Assembly (NCBI RefSeq): GCF_003610535.1
Contig: NZ_RAPN01000001.1
Span: 2,839,320 to 2,903,319 of the forward strand
Direction of reading: 5' to 3'
Source of the DNA: Mangrovibacterium diazotrophicum
GTDB taxonomy: Bacteria > Bacteroidota > Bacteroidia > Bacteroidales > Prolixibacteraceae
DNA length: 64,000 bases
Shown here: piece after piece, positions 7,071 through 17,400 of the stretch
Layout: every line of letters begins with the position of its first letter
How positions within the stretch are numbered: position 1 is the first letter of the stretch
Notes under the pieces: generated by a model
Seen by the model: only the letters and a program-made list of their open reading frames with translations
Told to the model about the DNA's origin: nothing
Databases searched by the model: none
Made by a program: the position numbers and the translations under genes

Positions 7071-9827
7071 CTAATCGACCTTGTAATTGAAGAAGCTATT
7101 ATCCTCGTTACCAACGAGAAGGTTGAAATAAGGATTTCCGCGGGTCATGTACCCAATGCTGAAATCGGTGTTCCCCTGCAACGGGAAGCCATTGTACAGC
7201 TTGCCATCGGAATTGACCAGATACACCCGGTTTTCGCCTTTGCACACCACCCCTACTTTTTTGTTGTTACCCGAGAAAGTGTAAATGTTCGGCCGGTTGG
7301 TAATCGGACTCGGGAATTCGCGGTCCATAATGTCTTTGCCCCTGTCGGAAAAAGCGTAAAGTTCTTTGCCGTCTGCAATGACAAAGTCCGATTGCCCGTC
7401 GTTATTCAGGTCTTCCGCCACAAAGAAGTGGTTGCTGCTAAACTTGCCCAAATCGACTGTTTTAGACTCGCCATTGAAATACTGAAGATGTACAATTCCC
7501 TTCACATCGGTTGTTGCAAGTGCAAATTGTCCGGCTTTAACCAAGTAGAGGTTGTTGCCCGAGTGTTCGAAATTATCGGTTGTTTTCACCCGAATACTCC
7601 CCTGACGGTCGAAAATATAGGTTTTATAGCGATCGGCACAAACAATGTAATCTTTGCCATCGACACGGAAATGCTGCAGCTGATCGGTGACCGTACCATC
7701 TGTTTTTTCAGGCTTCCACCCTTCAACGAGGCTTCCGTTGCGATCGTAGCCATAAATCTGCTTGTTCTCGCAGGCTACAAAATAGCGGTAATCTTTGTTG
7801 TTATCGTAGTCGCACACCGCCACGCCGTTGGTTGCCGGGGCCCGGAATGCAACCGGGAATTTACCCACGTGATTGCCGTTGCGGTCAATCAGGTATAGCT
7901 TGTCTTTTGTATTGAACAGGTACTGCAACTTCCCGTTTCGGTAAAGATCGACCTGGTAAACGTCGCCCAGGATTTTCTCAGAAAGCTTAATTTTCCACAA
8001 ACGAACACCTTCTTTGTTGATCAGGTAGAGGTTGTTCTTATTATCCTGAACGATCACCTCTTTATTCATGCGATCGTTGTGATTGGTCACAATCTGCGGC
8101 TTGATCGAAACTGTCGTATCCAGCTTACTTTGCCAAACGGTTTGCGGTTCTTCTTTCATCACCGGATCGAAGCGCAAATAAAGATTGTTAAGGAACGCTC
8201 CGGAGTTGGGTGCAATTTGCCATCCCAAAGCATAAAACTTGCGGAACAACTGCTCATATTCCTTCACTGTAGCAAAGGATTCCTCGTTCATGTAAAGGGC
8301 TCCAAGGTTGAATGCTTTCGAAAAGTTGATGTAGCAATACACGCTCGAACGCGAAGCCATTTGCTGATGGAATTTCCGGAAATTAACGTCTTTCGCCAGG
8401 GTTGACGACAACACCAAATCGTGAATATAACTTTTCAAAGCCGCTTCGTTATTCGCAAAAATCAGGTAGTTGTCGTAGAAGCAGAGATAATTGCAATCCA
8501 CTGCCGAGAATACTTTTCCGAAGAGCAAGCCGGCAAGCTCTTTCACCGGAAATTCATAGATCGAATAGGCCACGTCTTTTTGAAGCTGATATTTCGACTC
8601 TGTTTCGGCAAGCGTTTTCTTATTGACTTTGGCGAAATTTTCCAGGATCGGAAGAATCAACTCCTTCGCTGCCGACTGGCTTTTCACTTTCGCAATGAAG
8701 AAACGGTTTTGAGTTGGATCGTTTTGCAAAACCGGGCCAAAAGCCATGGCAAAGTCGTTATCCGATACCTCCCCGAAAAGTGCAGTCAGGCTCTTCTTAC
8801 CGGTTTTTTCAAAATTAATCAACGAGGTTTCGCGGTTATAGAAATCGCTTCCCTGTTTTTTCAGGAATTCAACGTAATCTTCCTCAAAACGGGAATAGCT
8901 ATCGAGGTTGAAATTGATAAACAAACTGGTATTCGACGACAGTGCCTCATCCATGTGAAAACGCTGCCCTTCCTGTTTGCGCAAAACCGAGAGAAAATTA
9001 TCGTAGGTATCCGCTGTAAAACTAAATCCGTTCAACCAAAACTCATTCCCTTTGGCGGTCACATCCAATTCGTTCCAATCCGAAAAGTTGGCAAATTCAC
9101 GAATGAATTTACGAAGCTCAGGCGTCACAACACGTTCCAAAAGCACCGAGATTTTCTTCTGATTGACAAACAAGTTAAAAGTTGAGCTGGAACTGACCGT
9201 GCTGTATAATTGCTTGAACTGATCCTGCGTCAACAGGTTTTCAGAGCTAATCTGCCGAATACCTTCTTCTACAAAAATGGCATTACGGCTCAACAGAAAA
9301 ATTCCTTTCGACTCCGCAAAATAGCAACCTCCATTTGGGCCCTGAAAGTGATAAATCTCCTGCCCGTCGTAATCACGCTTGTTCAGTTTACCGGATCCGG
9401 CTTGTTGCCGTTGTTTAAAAAAGCTGATCATGCCCTCGCGCTCTGCCCTGTTCTTCAAACTAAAGGCAAACAGCGCTTCCACCCCGGTTTTTCCTTCCGG
9501 GTTGAAGGCAATCAAAACCGACTTGCTTTGGATGGTTTGACGAAGCGTCTCATCTTCGCTCATCAGGTTTTCAATATCGTCGATATCTTTCCAAAAGCCT
9601 TTCAGAAATTCGGCTCCGCGCAGTTCTTCTGTCATCGGGTTACCCGACTTGCACTCCCTCAAAAAAGATTTCAGTTCAGGAACCTCAACAACCAGGGGCG
9701 TACGAACCGGAATCGACTGAAATGCCGAATTCTCGGAGTAGCTGGTTGTTTCCCTGGCCATAAAGTACCAGGTTAATCCTAAAGCGACGATCAAAACAAC
9801 AAGAAGAGGGAGAAGAAACTTACGCAT
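7071..9827 (-). CDS. Large membrane-anchored protein with propeller-like C-terminal half
   Basis: 918 residues. An N-terminal anchor or uncleaved signal (about 5-24, LLPLLVVLIVALGLTWYFMA) places the rest in the periplasm. Residues about 30-600 resemble the Bacteroidota DUF3352-type hypotheticals (tentative). The C-terminal 300 residues hold repeated blade-like units with Asp/Asn-rich turns: DYDNNKDYRYFVACENKQIY, DLNNDGQSDFVIADGKELY and DNKNNLYLINKEG, reminiscent of FG-GAP or PQQ-type propellers. No catalytic motif is visible. It stands alone between the DUF1059 cluster and the U32 gene. The function is unknown. Confidence 0.8.
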   Translation of the reverse strand: MRKFLLPLLVVLIVALGLTWYFMARETTSYSENSAFQSIPVRTPLVVEVPELKSFLRECKSGNPMTEELRGAEFLKGFWKDIDDIENLMSEDETLRQTIQSKSVLIAFNPEGKTGVEALFAFSLKNRAEREGMISFFKQRQQAGSGKLNKRDYDGQEIYHFQGPNGGCYFAESKGIFLLSRNAIFVEEGIRQISSENLLTQDQFKQLYSTVSSSSTFNLFVNQKKISVLLERVVTPELRKFIREFANFSDWNELDVTAKGNEFWLNGFSFTADTYDNFLSVLRKQEGQRFHMDEALSSNTSLFINFNLDSYSRFEEDYVEFLKKQGSDFYNRETSLINFEKTGKKSLTALFGEVSDNDFAMAFGPVLQNDPTQNRFFIAKVKSQSAAKELILPILENFAKVNKKTLAETESKYQLQKDVAYSIYEFPVKELAGLLFGKVFSAVDCNYLCFYDNYLIFANNEAALKSYIHDLVLSSTLAKDVNFRKFHQQMASRSSVYCYINFSKAFNLGALYMNEESFATVKEYEQLFRKFYALGWQIAPNSGAFLNNLYLRFDPVMKEEPQTVWQSKLDTTVSIKPQIVTNHNDRMNKEVIVQDNKNNLYLINKEGVRLWKIKLSEKILGDVYQVDLYRNGKLQYLFNTKDKLYLIDRNGNHVGKFPVAFRAPATNGVAVCDYDNNKDYRYFVACENKQIYGYDRNGSLVEGWKPEKTDGTVTDQLQHFRVDGKDYIVCADRYKTYIFDRQGSIRVKTTDNFEHSGNNLYLVKAGQFALATTDVKGIVHLQYFNGESKTVDLGKFSSNHFFVAEDLNNDGQSDFVIADGKELYAFSDRGKDIMDREFPSPITNRPNIYTFSGNNKKVGVVCKGENRVYLVNSDGKLYNGFPLQGNTDFSIGYMTRGNPYFNLLVGNEDNSFFNYKVD

Positions 9828-9969
9828 ACCACTGGCTTTTAGTCAAAAATAGAAAGTTTGGCAGGATTTATAAAATGAAACTGTCCCCTTAAACCAAGAA
9901 TTACATAGAATTAAGGTGAAACATAATTTCCGAACGACATTTTTAACCGATCAACACCGAATCGCAATT

Positions 9970-11229
9970 TTACTTGCGATGTTTAACTTCGCTCGCCGGC
10001 ACAATCTTATAAAGTTTGTCCGAACGCCGGATTTTCTCCGAAAGTTTAACCGAGAAAAGTTCGCCTTTCTTCGTTTCCTGCACCGGTTTCAAATCCACCC
10101 GGATCTCGTCAATAACAGTTTCGATGACACCTGAGCTTGGGCCGGTAACCAATATTTTGTCGCCCACTTTCAGCGAGCCTGTTTCCATTTTAAACTCGGC
10201 CACACCAATATTGGGGAAATAGTTCATGCCCTTTCCGATGTACATTTTGCGTTCGGTAGCCAGCGATCCGTAGTTTGCGCTCCACTCGCCCAAGCGTTGT
10301 CCCAGGTAGTAGCCGTCCCAAAAGCCACGATTGAAAACCGTTTGCAAACGAGTATCCCATTCCTCTATTTTTTCTTCGGTAAAGTTACCTTCAAAATAGG
10401 CGTCAACCGCTTCGCGATAGCACTGCACCACCGTTTTCACGTACTCGGGTGCCCGGGCACGTCCTTCCACCTTCAATACCGAAACACCGGCATCGAGCAG
10501 TTTATTCAGGAAATGAATGGTCTTCAAATCCTTTGGCGACATGATGTATTCGTTGTCAATCTCGAGTTCAGCGCCGGTTTCTTTGTCAGTCACCGTGTAG
10601 GCCCGGCGGCAGGTTTGCATGCAGCTTCCGCGGTTAGCCGAACTGCTCATTTCGTGCAAGCTGAGGTAACATTTGCCCGACACCGCCATGCAAAGCGCAC
10701 CGTGCACAAACATCTCAATCTGGATCAGCTCGCCTTTGGGGCCGCGAATATCCTGTTCCTTGATCTTGCGGCTGATTTCAGCCACCTTCTCCATGTCCAT
10801 TTCGCGCGCCAGCACCACCACATCGGCAAACTGCGCGTAAAATTTCACAGCCTCAAAGTTTGTAATGTTCACCTGTGTTGAAATGTGAACTTCAACACCA
10901 ACCGAACGGGCATATAAAATGGCTGAGATATCGCTGGCAATAATAGCCGAGATCCCGGCTTCCTTGGCAGCGTTGATCACTTCGTGAAGCTTGTCCAGCT
11001 CATGATCAAAAATGATAGTATTGACCGTCAGGTAGGTCTTTACGCCGTGGCTGTGCGCCTTTTCGGCAATCGAACGCAAGTCATCCAAGGTGAAGTTATT
11101 GGATGAGCGCGAACGCATGTTCAGGCCTTCAACACCAAAATAAACAGAACCGGCACCTCCCTGAATAGCTGCAGCCAGTGACTCGTACGAGCCAACGGGC
11201 GCCATTATTTCTATATCTCGTCTTTCCAT
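9970..11229 (-). CDS. U32 family protein (TrhP/RlhA/YhbU-like)
   Basis: 419 residues. The U32 signature EMFVHGALCMAVSGKCYLS spans about residues 172-190; further cysteines follow at about 203 and 207, giving the four-Cys set (180, 187, 203, 207) expected for an iron-sulphur site. The N-terminal barrel starts with EIMAPVGSYESLAAAIQGGA, as in other members. Characterised bacterial relatives mainly act in RNA hydroxylation (tRNA uridine-34 or 23S rRNA C2501) with prephenate as hydroxyl source; the old peptidase label is doubtful. Which RNA is modified here cannot be decided from sequence. Confidence 0.9.
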   Translation of the reverse strand: MERRDIEIMAPVGSYESLAAAIQGGAGSVYFGVEGLNMRSRSSNNFTLDDLRSIAEKAHSHGVKTYLTVNTIIFDHELDKLHEVINAAKEAGISAIIASDISAILYARSVGVEVHISTQVNITNFEAVKFYAQFADVVVLAREMDMEKVAEISRKIKEQDIRGPKGELIQIEMFVHGALCMAVSGKCYLSLHEMSSSANRGSCMQTCRRAYTVTDKETGAELEIDNEYIMSPKDLKTIHFLNKLLDAGVSVLKVEGRARAPEYVKTVVQCYREAVDAYFEGNFTEEKIEEWDTRLQTVFNRGFWDGYYLGQRLGEWSANYGSLATERKMYIGKGMNYFPNIGVAEFKMETGSLKVGDKILVTGPSSGVIETVIDEIRVDLKPVQETKKGELFSVKLSEKIRRSDKLYKIVPASEVKHRK

Positions 11230-11351
11230 TTTTTCAACTGAATCGCCACAAAATTACATTTAATTTGACGACATGCCAAAGAAGAATTCTGCGGATGGTT
11301 TGCAAAAACAGCAAGCTGCCAGTAGATTCTCGGAGCATCGGAAGCACAAAT

Positions 11352-11449
11352 CATCAAATTCCAACGGATCAAACACCAAATCCCAAACGGCCAATTGAAT
11401 CGAATCGCTTTGGATTTTGGAATTTCGTTGTTTGGAATTTATACACCTA
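11352..11449. repeat. Degenerate CCAAATCCC/GGATTTTGG spacer repeat
   Basis: The spacer between sprA2 and the U32 gene contains CACCAAATCCCAAACGG facing TTTGGATTTTGGAATTTC and TTTGGAATTT, a loose inverted, text-like repeat. Similar degenerate repeats occur in several other spacers of this window. Confidence 0.4.
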
Positions 11450-14400
11450 CTACTGTGCCAAGGTGAAGCGAAAGCTCATCCCAAAGCTGGTGGTTGAGCT
11501 CGGATAAGATGACGAGGTAAAAGGATTATTGATGACTTTATCGTAGTACAGTTTCAGCTGAAACCGGTCGCTCAGTTGGTAATCTGCTGAAGTTTTCAAA
11601 GTAACTGCATTCTGCCCTGCCGACAATTGATCGTCCTCTTCGGCAATGTCCCGCAAAACGGTTTTGTTCTTTTTGAAGGACATATCAATTTTAATATTGA
11701 GGTCGTTCGAGTAGGCTTTCTGCCCGCTTTTGGATTTCAAAATCAGGTCCATTCTCGGGAAACGGTAGCCAAGCCCCACTGAAATCTCCCGACTCTGAAC
11801 CTCTGTCAGCTGATCGGTTGAAAAACTCACCGTAAGGTTCCGGGTCCGGTTTATTTCAATACTCGTCGACAGGTCGTTCAGCCAGGTGACATCCAGGTTG
11901 ATCAACGGATTCAATTGCTCCGTGATACTGACCGAACTGATATCGTATTGGGAGACAAAGTCGCCGGTTGAGCTGTTCATCACGTAACTCCAGCCATCGC
12001 CGAATTCGGTGTCATCGTAATCCAGGTTAGTTGAATAACTCCCGATGTTATAAGTAGAACGATAGGAATGGCTCAGGCTGATCGACTTGGCAACCCGGTT
12101 CAAGCCTTTAATTTTCGAAACCAGACCATCGTAAGTAATCCGCCAGTTTGGCCGCAGGTATTTCAACGAGGGCAAAGGGTTAAGCGAAACTTTGTCGGGC
12201 GACTGCCCGGTGTAAGCGGCAATAAAAGCAGGAATCAACACTTCCTGCGATGTTGGCCCGTAGCCCCAGGGGAACTCGGTTTCGGGGTTGTTATCCTCCG
12301 GGTTGTAGCCAGCCTCTGCATTCGCTACTCTTCGGGCAGCCAGCCGCCGGGCAATGGTCTCGCGATAATCCAGCATGTTTTGATAGGCTTCCGGTGTTTC
12401 AACACTGGCGTCACCAATTTTCTCGAAAGCTGTTCGCCAGGTGTTGATTGACATGGTGAAGTTGCCGCTCACCGTCCGGTTTGAAGGATTGAAAACATCG
12501 TTTTCCACATCGTACAAATAGTATTCACTGGAGTTCTCCGAGGCTGAGCGACTTCCGCTCAAGTTCACATTTAGATTGGGGATCGGGACCAAGCTCGCCT
12601 GAAAACTCCAGGCCTCGTTATGGCTCATGATGTAGGGTGAATTGAGTGTCGTGTCTTTCGTAATCCAACCTTTCAAGGCTGCTTTGCGGGCAAAATCTTC
12701 GTCCTGCCATCCAAACAAAAATGGCAGCCCCGGCGCGTTGGTCGATGCAATTTCACCAAACATGGAAGGATCAGGATCGTAATGCGCTGAGCCGAAAACG
12801 GAGGGCTCCGGCATGAATCCCGGTAGGACTGTCCCGTCGGAAGATGAATAAACCGCACTGAAACTCTTCAACATCATCGCCGTCCGCGCCGAATACTGAG
12901 CAGCATTGTAGAGCCAGTTGTTTTCGATTTTGCGCTTTCCGTTAATCTCAACCTGCGCCTTATCAATCGGTTTGCGACTTTGAATACTCACCTCATTTTC
13001 GTTCAGCACCTTGGTTGTCACGCGAACTTGCAACCCTTCCTCATCAAAAACCTTCACCTGAACATCTTTGGTTTTTAAGTGGTGATGAATAACCGTTTCC
13101 TGATTCGCCTCAACCGGAACTTTTTTGTCCTTGTACGAAACCTCCCGAATGCGAACATCGGGCATTTGCGTTTGGCGGCTTTCTGCTGCCTTGGCACGGG
13201 CACTCGAGCTACGGGCCGAACTTGTTCCTGTTCCAAAACGTTGGTTCACGCTTTTCAGAAACGGAACTTTATTGTACAGCGTGTTAAAGTTCAGCTGCGC
13301 ATTTCCCTGCATCACCCTTGTGTTTTCAATCACGTTCCCCAACTCAACCGTTTCATCGGTCACCGAGCCGGCCGTCCAATCGTAGCCAGCCTGGTAGCGC
13401 GCAGTGGCGTTAGTCCAGTTTAAGAGGTCAATTTTATTCAACGGCAACTGGTAAGTCACATTCAGCACATGGTTGTATAAAATCGGTCGCCCCAGATTCA
13501 GCAAGTTCGACAGGATCGAGTCCTTCTTCAGCTGGTAATCGTCATCCGATTTATTGATCACCCCTTCCGGCTCGTCAATCCGGGCCGTTCCTTCCGACGA
13601 AAAACTAACGATCAGCGATTTGGTCAGATTATACCGCAAGTTGAAACTCCGCTTCCAAAGAAAATCTTTGTTCACCGTAACCGGAACCTCCACATCCGGA
13701 TCAGTCACATTCCGGGTTTGTGTTTCATTGTAATATCGGTACAGGTTGTTGATGTACGAAATCTGCGTTGGCATCAACGAAAAGTTGAAATCGCGAATCA
13801 GGCGGAAAGCATTCCCCTTTAACAGGTTTACTTTTTTAAAGGGTTCGTACACTTTCGGACGATTATTATAAACGTAGCTCAAAATCAACCGATAGCTCTT
13901 CTCAATGTCGTATTCGGTGTACACATCCCGATCCAGCTGCTTGTTGTAAGAAAACGATACCGAGAAATTAGCAGGGTCAATCAGGCTAGTTTTATTATCC
14001 TTTCGAATCTTCTTATCCACTTTCACATTGTTAAAAATAATGCTGCTCGATTTGGAATAGGTTTGCATGAGGTTCTTCAGTGAGTCTTTTTCCGATTTTG
14101 AACTGGCATTCGCCAGGGTCTCCGACATGGTCACATCGGGATCGAGCGGGTTGTAATACGGGTTGCTCACACTTTTCGAAAGGTTCAGAAAAACCGGGAT
14201 CTTCACCTGCGCTTTCGACGGGAAAAACTTACCCATATCAAAATTACCGGTGATATCGTAGGTGCTCACATCCTCATCCGAGCGCTCGCTGACGCTTTCG
14301 TCAATACTCCCGAAACCGGCAGAAGTATGGCTTCCGGCAAAAGTAACTGTTCCAAAGTCGGCCAGCTTAGCCGTCGTTCTCACATTTGCCGCCCAACCGC

Positions 14401-17400
14401 CGTTGTCCTCCAGCCCGGTTAAACGAAGCTCATCCGTCCAAACCTCAACCGATTTGTCGGTAGTTTGCAAGGTTGACGATTTATGCCGAATCCCCAGCAT
14501 CATCACCTGCACATTGCCCAGGTTGGGACTACCTTTAATTTTCACCAGATTTTTGCCGTCGTTCCAATCATCGTGCGCCACTTCATACACATCGGTGAGC
14601 GATAAAGTCGAGCCACTTTCGCGCATGTCTGCATTCCGCGCCAACTTGGTGTTGGTAAACAAGGTGAACGGAATATTGATCCGGTTTTCGTCGGGCCACA
14701 CAATGTAGCGGTCGGATTCGAGATTCCCGTTGTAGCTTCCGGCGGGCGTTAGTTTCAACGGAAGTTCGTACTCGTAGTAGTTGTCGTTGTAATCCGATCC
14801 GAGGCGCATGAAAAAATAGAGGTCATCGTCATCCAGATCTGATCCTTCAATTGCTTCGGCATGCACTTCCAGCTTCAACCGCTTGTAGGGTCGAAAATCC
14901 AGGTTGATATTTTTGTATGCAGCGCGCGAATCGCCTTGTTCCAAGTCCTCAACTTTCAGCAACAGCGATTGCTCATCCTCCTGCACCAGGTACGAACTAC
15001 TGTAGTCGACCTCCCGTTCAATATCGGGCGGCAAAATATAGTTAACCGGTTCCTTCTGGCTGTTTTCCTCGATGTTTACAGCCGAAACTTCAAACGAGGT
15101 ACTGGCTCCCAGGTTTGCGCTATTGTCTTCCAGGTTATCGCTGTATTGGCGCCATTCTGCCCTAACCAAATCCAGCGTTGCCAGGCGCAAAAAGGTTGGC
15201 TGCTCGAATCCCCGCATAAACATCCGGATAAAACGAATCGACGAAAAATCTCCAATATCACCGACAACCTCATCCGGCGAGTCAATCGGAATTTTAAACT
15301 GATACCACTTCACATCGCTCACTTGACCATTGGCCAGTTCAACGCTGGCAGTGCGAACATCGCTGATGTTATTCTGCCCAACCACCATGTCTTCTGGTCG
15401 CAGGCTAACGTGATACTGAAAGTAATTCTCCGTTTCGCTCAGCGTATTATCATCGTTAATATCCTCGCAGTTGGGCGTGGTTGATGCAGAGGTTGAATAA
15501 GACTCGGGCGAATACGAAGCCGGAACCGAGTTTCCCTCCGGCCCGTTGTATTTCTTATAGCGGTCCAGGATACTCAGCTCATTCTGGTCGTAATCGCTTC
15601 CCCTGAAATAGTGATAATCATCGGCTGACGGGTCCGTTGCAATTTCCTCATAGGCCGACTGAGACGTGATATTCTGGACGCTCTGCAAATACTGATCATG
15701 AAAAGTCATCTCATCTGCATCCGACAAGCCGTCGAAACCAACATCCTGGTTCAGGATCGTCTCGTCATCACTTACAAAAGCCGTGGTAAGTTGGTTTTGG
15801 GTTGAAACCCGCCCCCAAACAGTGGTGTCAACATCAGTAATCAATGCCGATTCCGGCAGACCATTCTCAAATGACTTGTAAGAATCTTTGAGGACGTCTT
15901 CGGAAATATCACCCAGGTTGAAATACAAATCTCCACCGGTGTCCGTTCCGTCATCGTTATTCACAAACGGGTCCATCATCCAAAAAGAGATGTATTCGAT
16001 GTTGGCCGATTCGAAATCGGTCGTTGTGATTTCCCGCATAATTCCCCCCCAACGAGTCGTTGGTTCGGCCAATGTCCCGTCCGGGTTCAAACCCGATGAA
16101 TAGGAAGACGAGTTTAAATCGAAGTTGTACGGCCCCCGCTCATTCGGATAAAACGCCATGTTCAATACGGAGAGTATGGAGGTTTCTCCCGCATCGAGCT
16201 CCTTGTCGGGATAAATTTCCTGCACGTATACCTCGCGCACCAGGTTGTCCGACTGTTGCTCCGTGTCCTGTTTGATATGCGAAGGTGTGAGTGTGGTGTT
16301 GCGCAAAAACAGCGGATCGATATTGTACCAGGCAAAACGGGCACGGTTATATCCGTAGGCCAAATCGTCGTAAAGGTCGCCTTCGGGAAACAGATCCGAC
16401 TGCCCCTGCGGCGTACTGGCCAACACCCAAGCCTGACGGGCACTGAGATCGATATCTGTTTCCGACGCTTCAAAATCGTCAATGTAGACCGTCCCGTCAG
16501 TTGCACTGGATTCGCCGACAATCAGCTTGGCAACCTCAGCCTGCACAGCAATCGACGACTTTTCCTTGGTCTCCAGAAAAGGTAATTTGTCGACCAGGTT
16601 GGTCAGGAACTGCGACTCGGTTGTATAATTCAAATCGAGCCCCAGCATGGTGTTGGAGACCGGTTCACTGCCGTAATTCACTTTTTGCGAGATGGGAGTT
16701 TCGTTGAGATAAAGGGCTGTTGCTCCCAAATTGAAATTGTCCGAAAAAGCATAGTTCATGTGCGTCCCCAACAAGGTTTTCGTTTGCACCGAATACAAAT
16801 CCTGGCTTTCCACCGAAATCTGGAGACTAGATCCGGAATCTAAATAGGTCGGGTTAATAATCTTCACCCTTCCCAACGTGTAGTCGACCGTGTAATCAAC
16901 ATACTCCGTCAGTGTAACCCCGCCGGAGGTGACGGTAACCGAACCTTGTGCCAGGTTGATCGTCCCCAGGGAGATCTCGGAACTGGATGATCCGGAATAG
17001 GTTCCTTTCAGCTTGTACTTGTCGTGCTCGGCATCCTGCTTGGCATAGGTTTTCGTCGTATCGTACAAACTTTGATAGCCGTACTTTTCCTTGTAAATAC
17101 TACTGTTCATCTGGTTGGTCAGGTAGCTGCCGAAAGGCTCCAGACATGGAAAAATGATGCGTCCTTTCTCGGCTTGCACGGTAATACCGTCAACAAAATC
17201 GAAAGCCCCGTTACTTCCCTTATCCAGATTGGCATCCAGGTTATCCAGGTTTAAAACACTCAGCAGCGTTTTGCCCGCCAGGTTCGACGACGGCAAATAA
17301 TTGACATAGCTTCCGGTAGAGTCGCTCAAAACAGTGACATTCATAACAAAGTCATCGCTGTTCAAATCGTAAGCATCCAGGCTGTAAACGTTCTTCATCA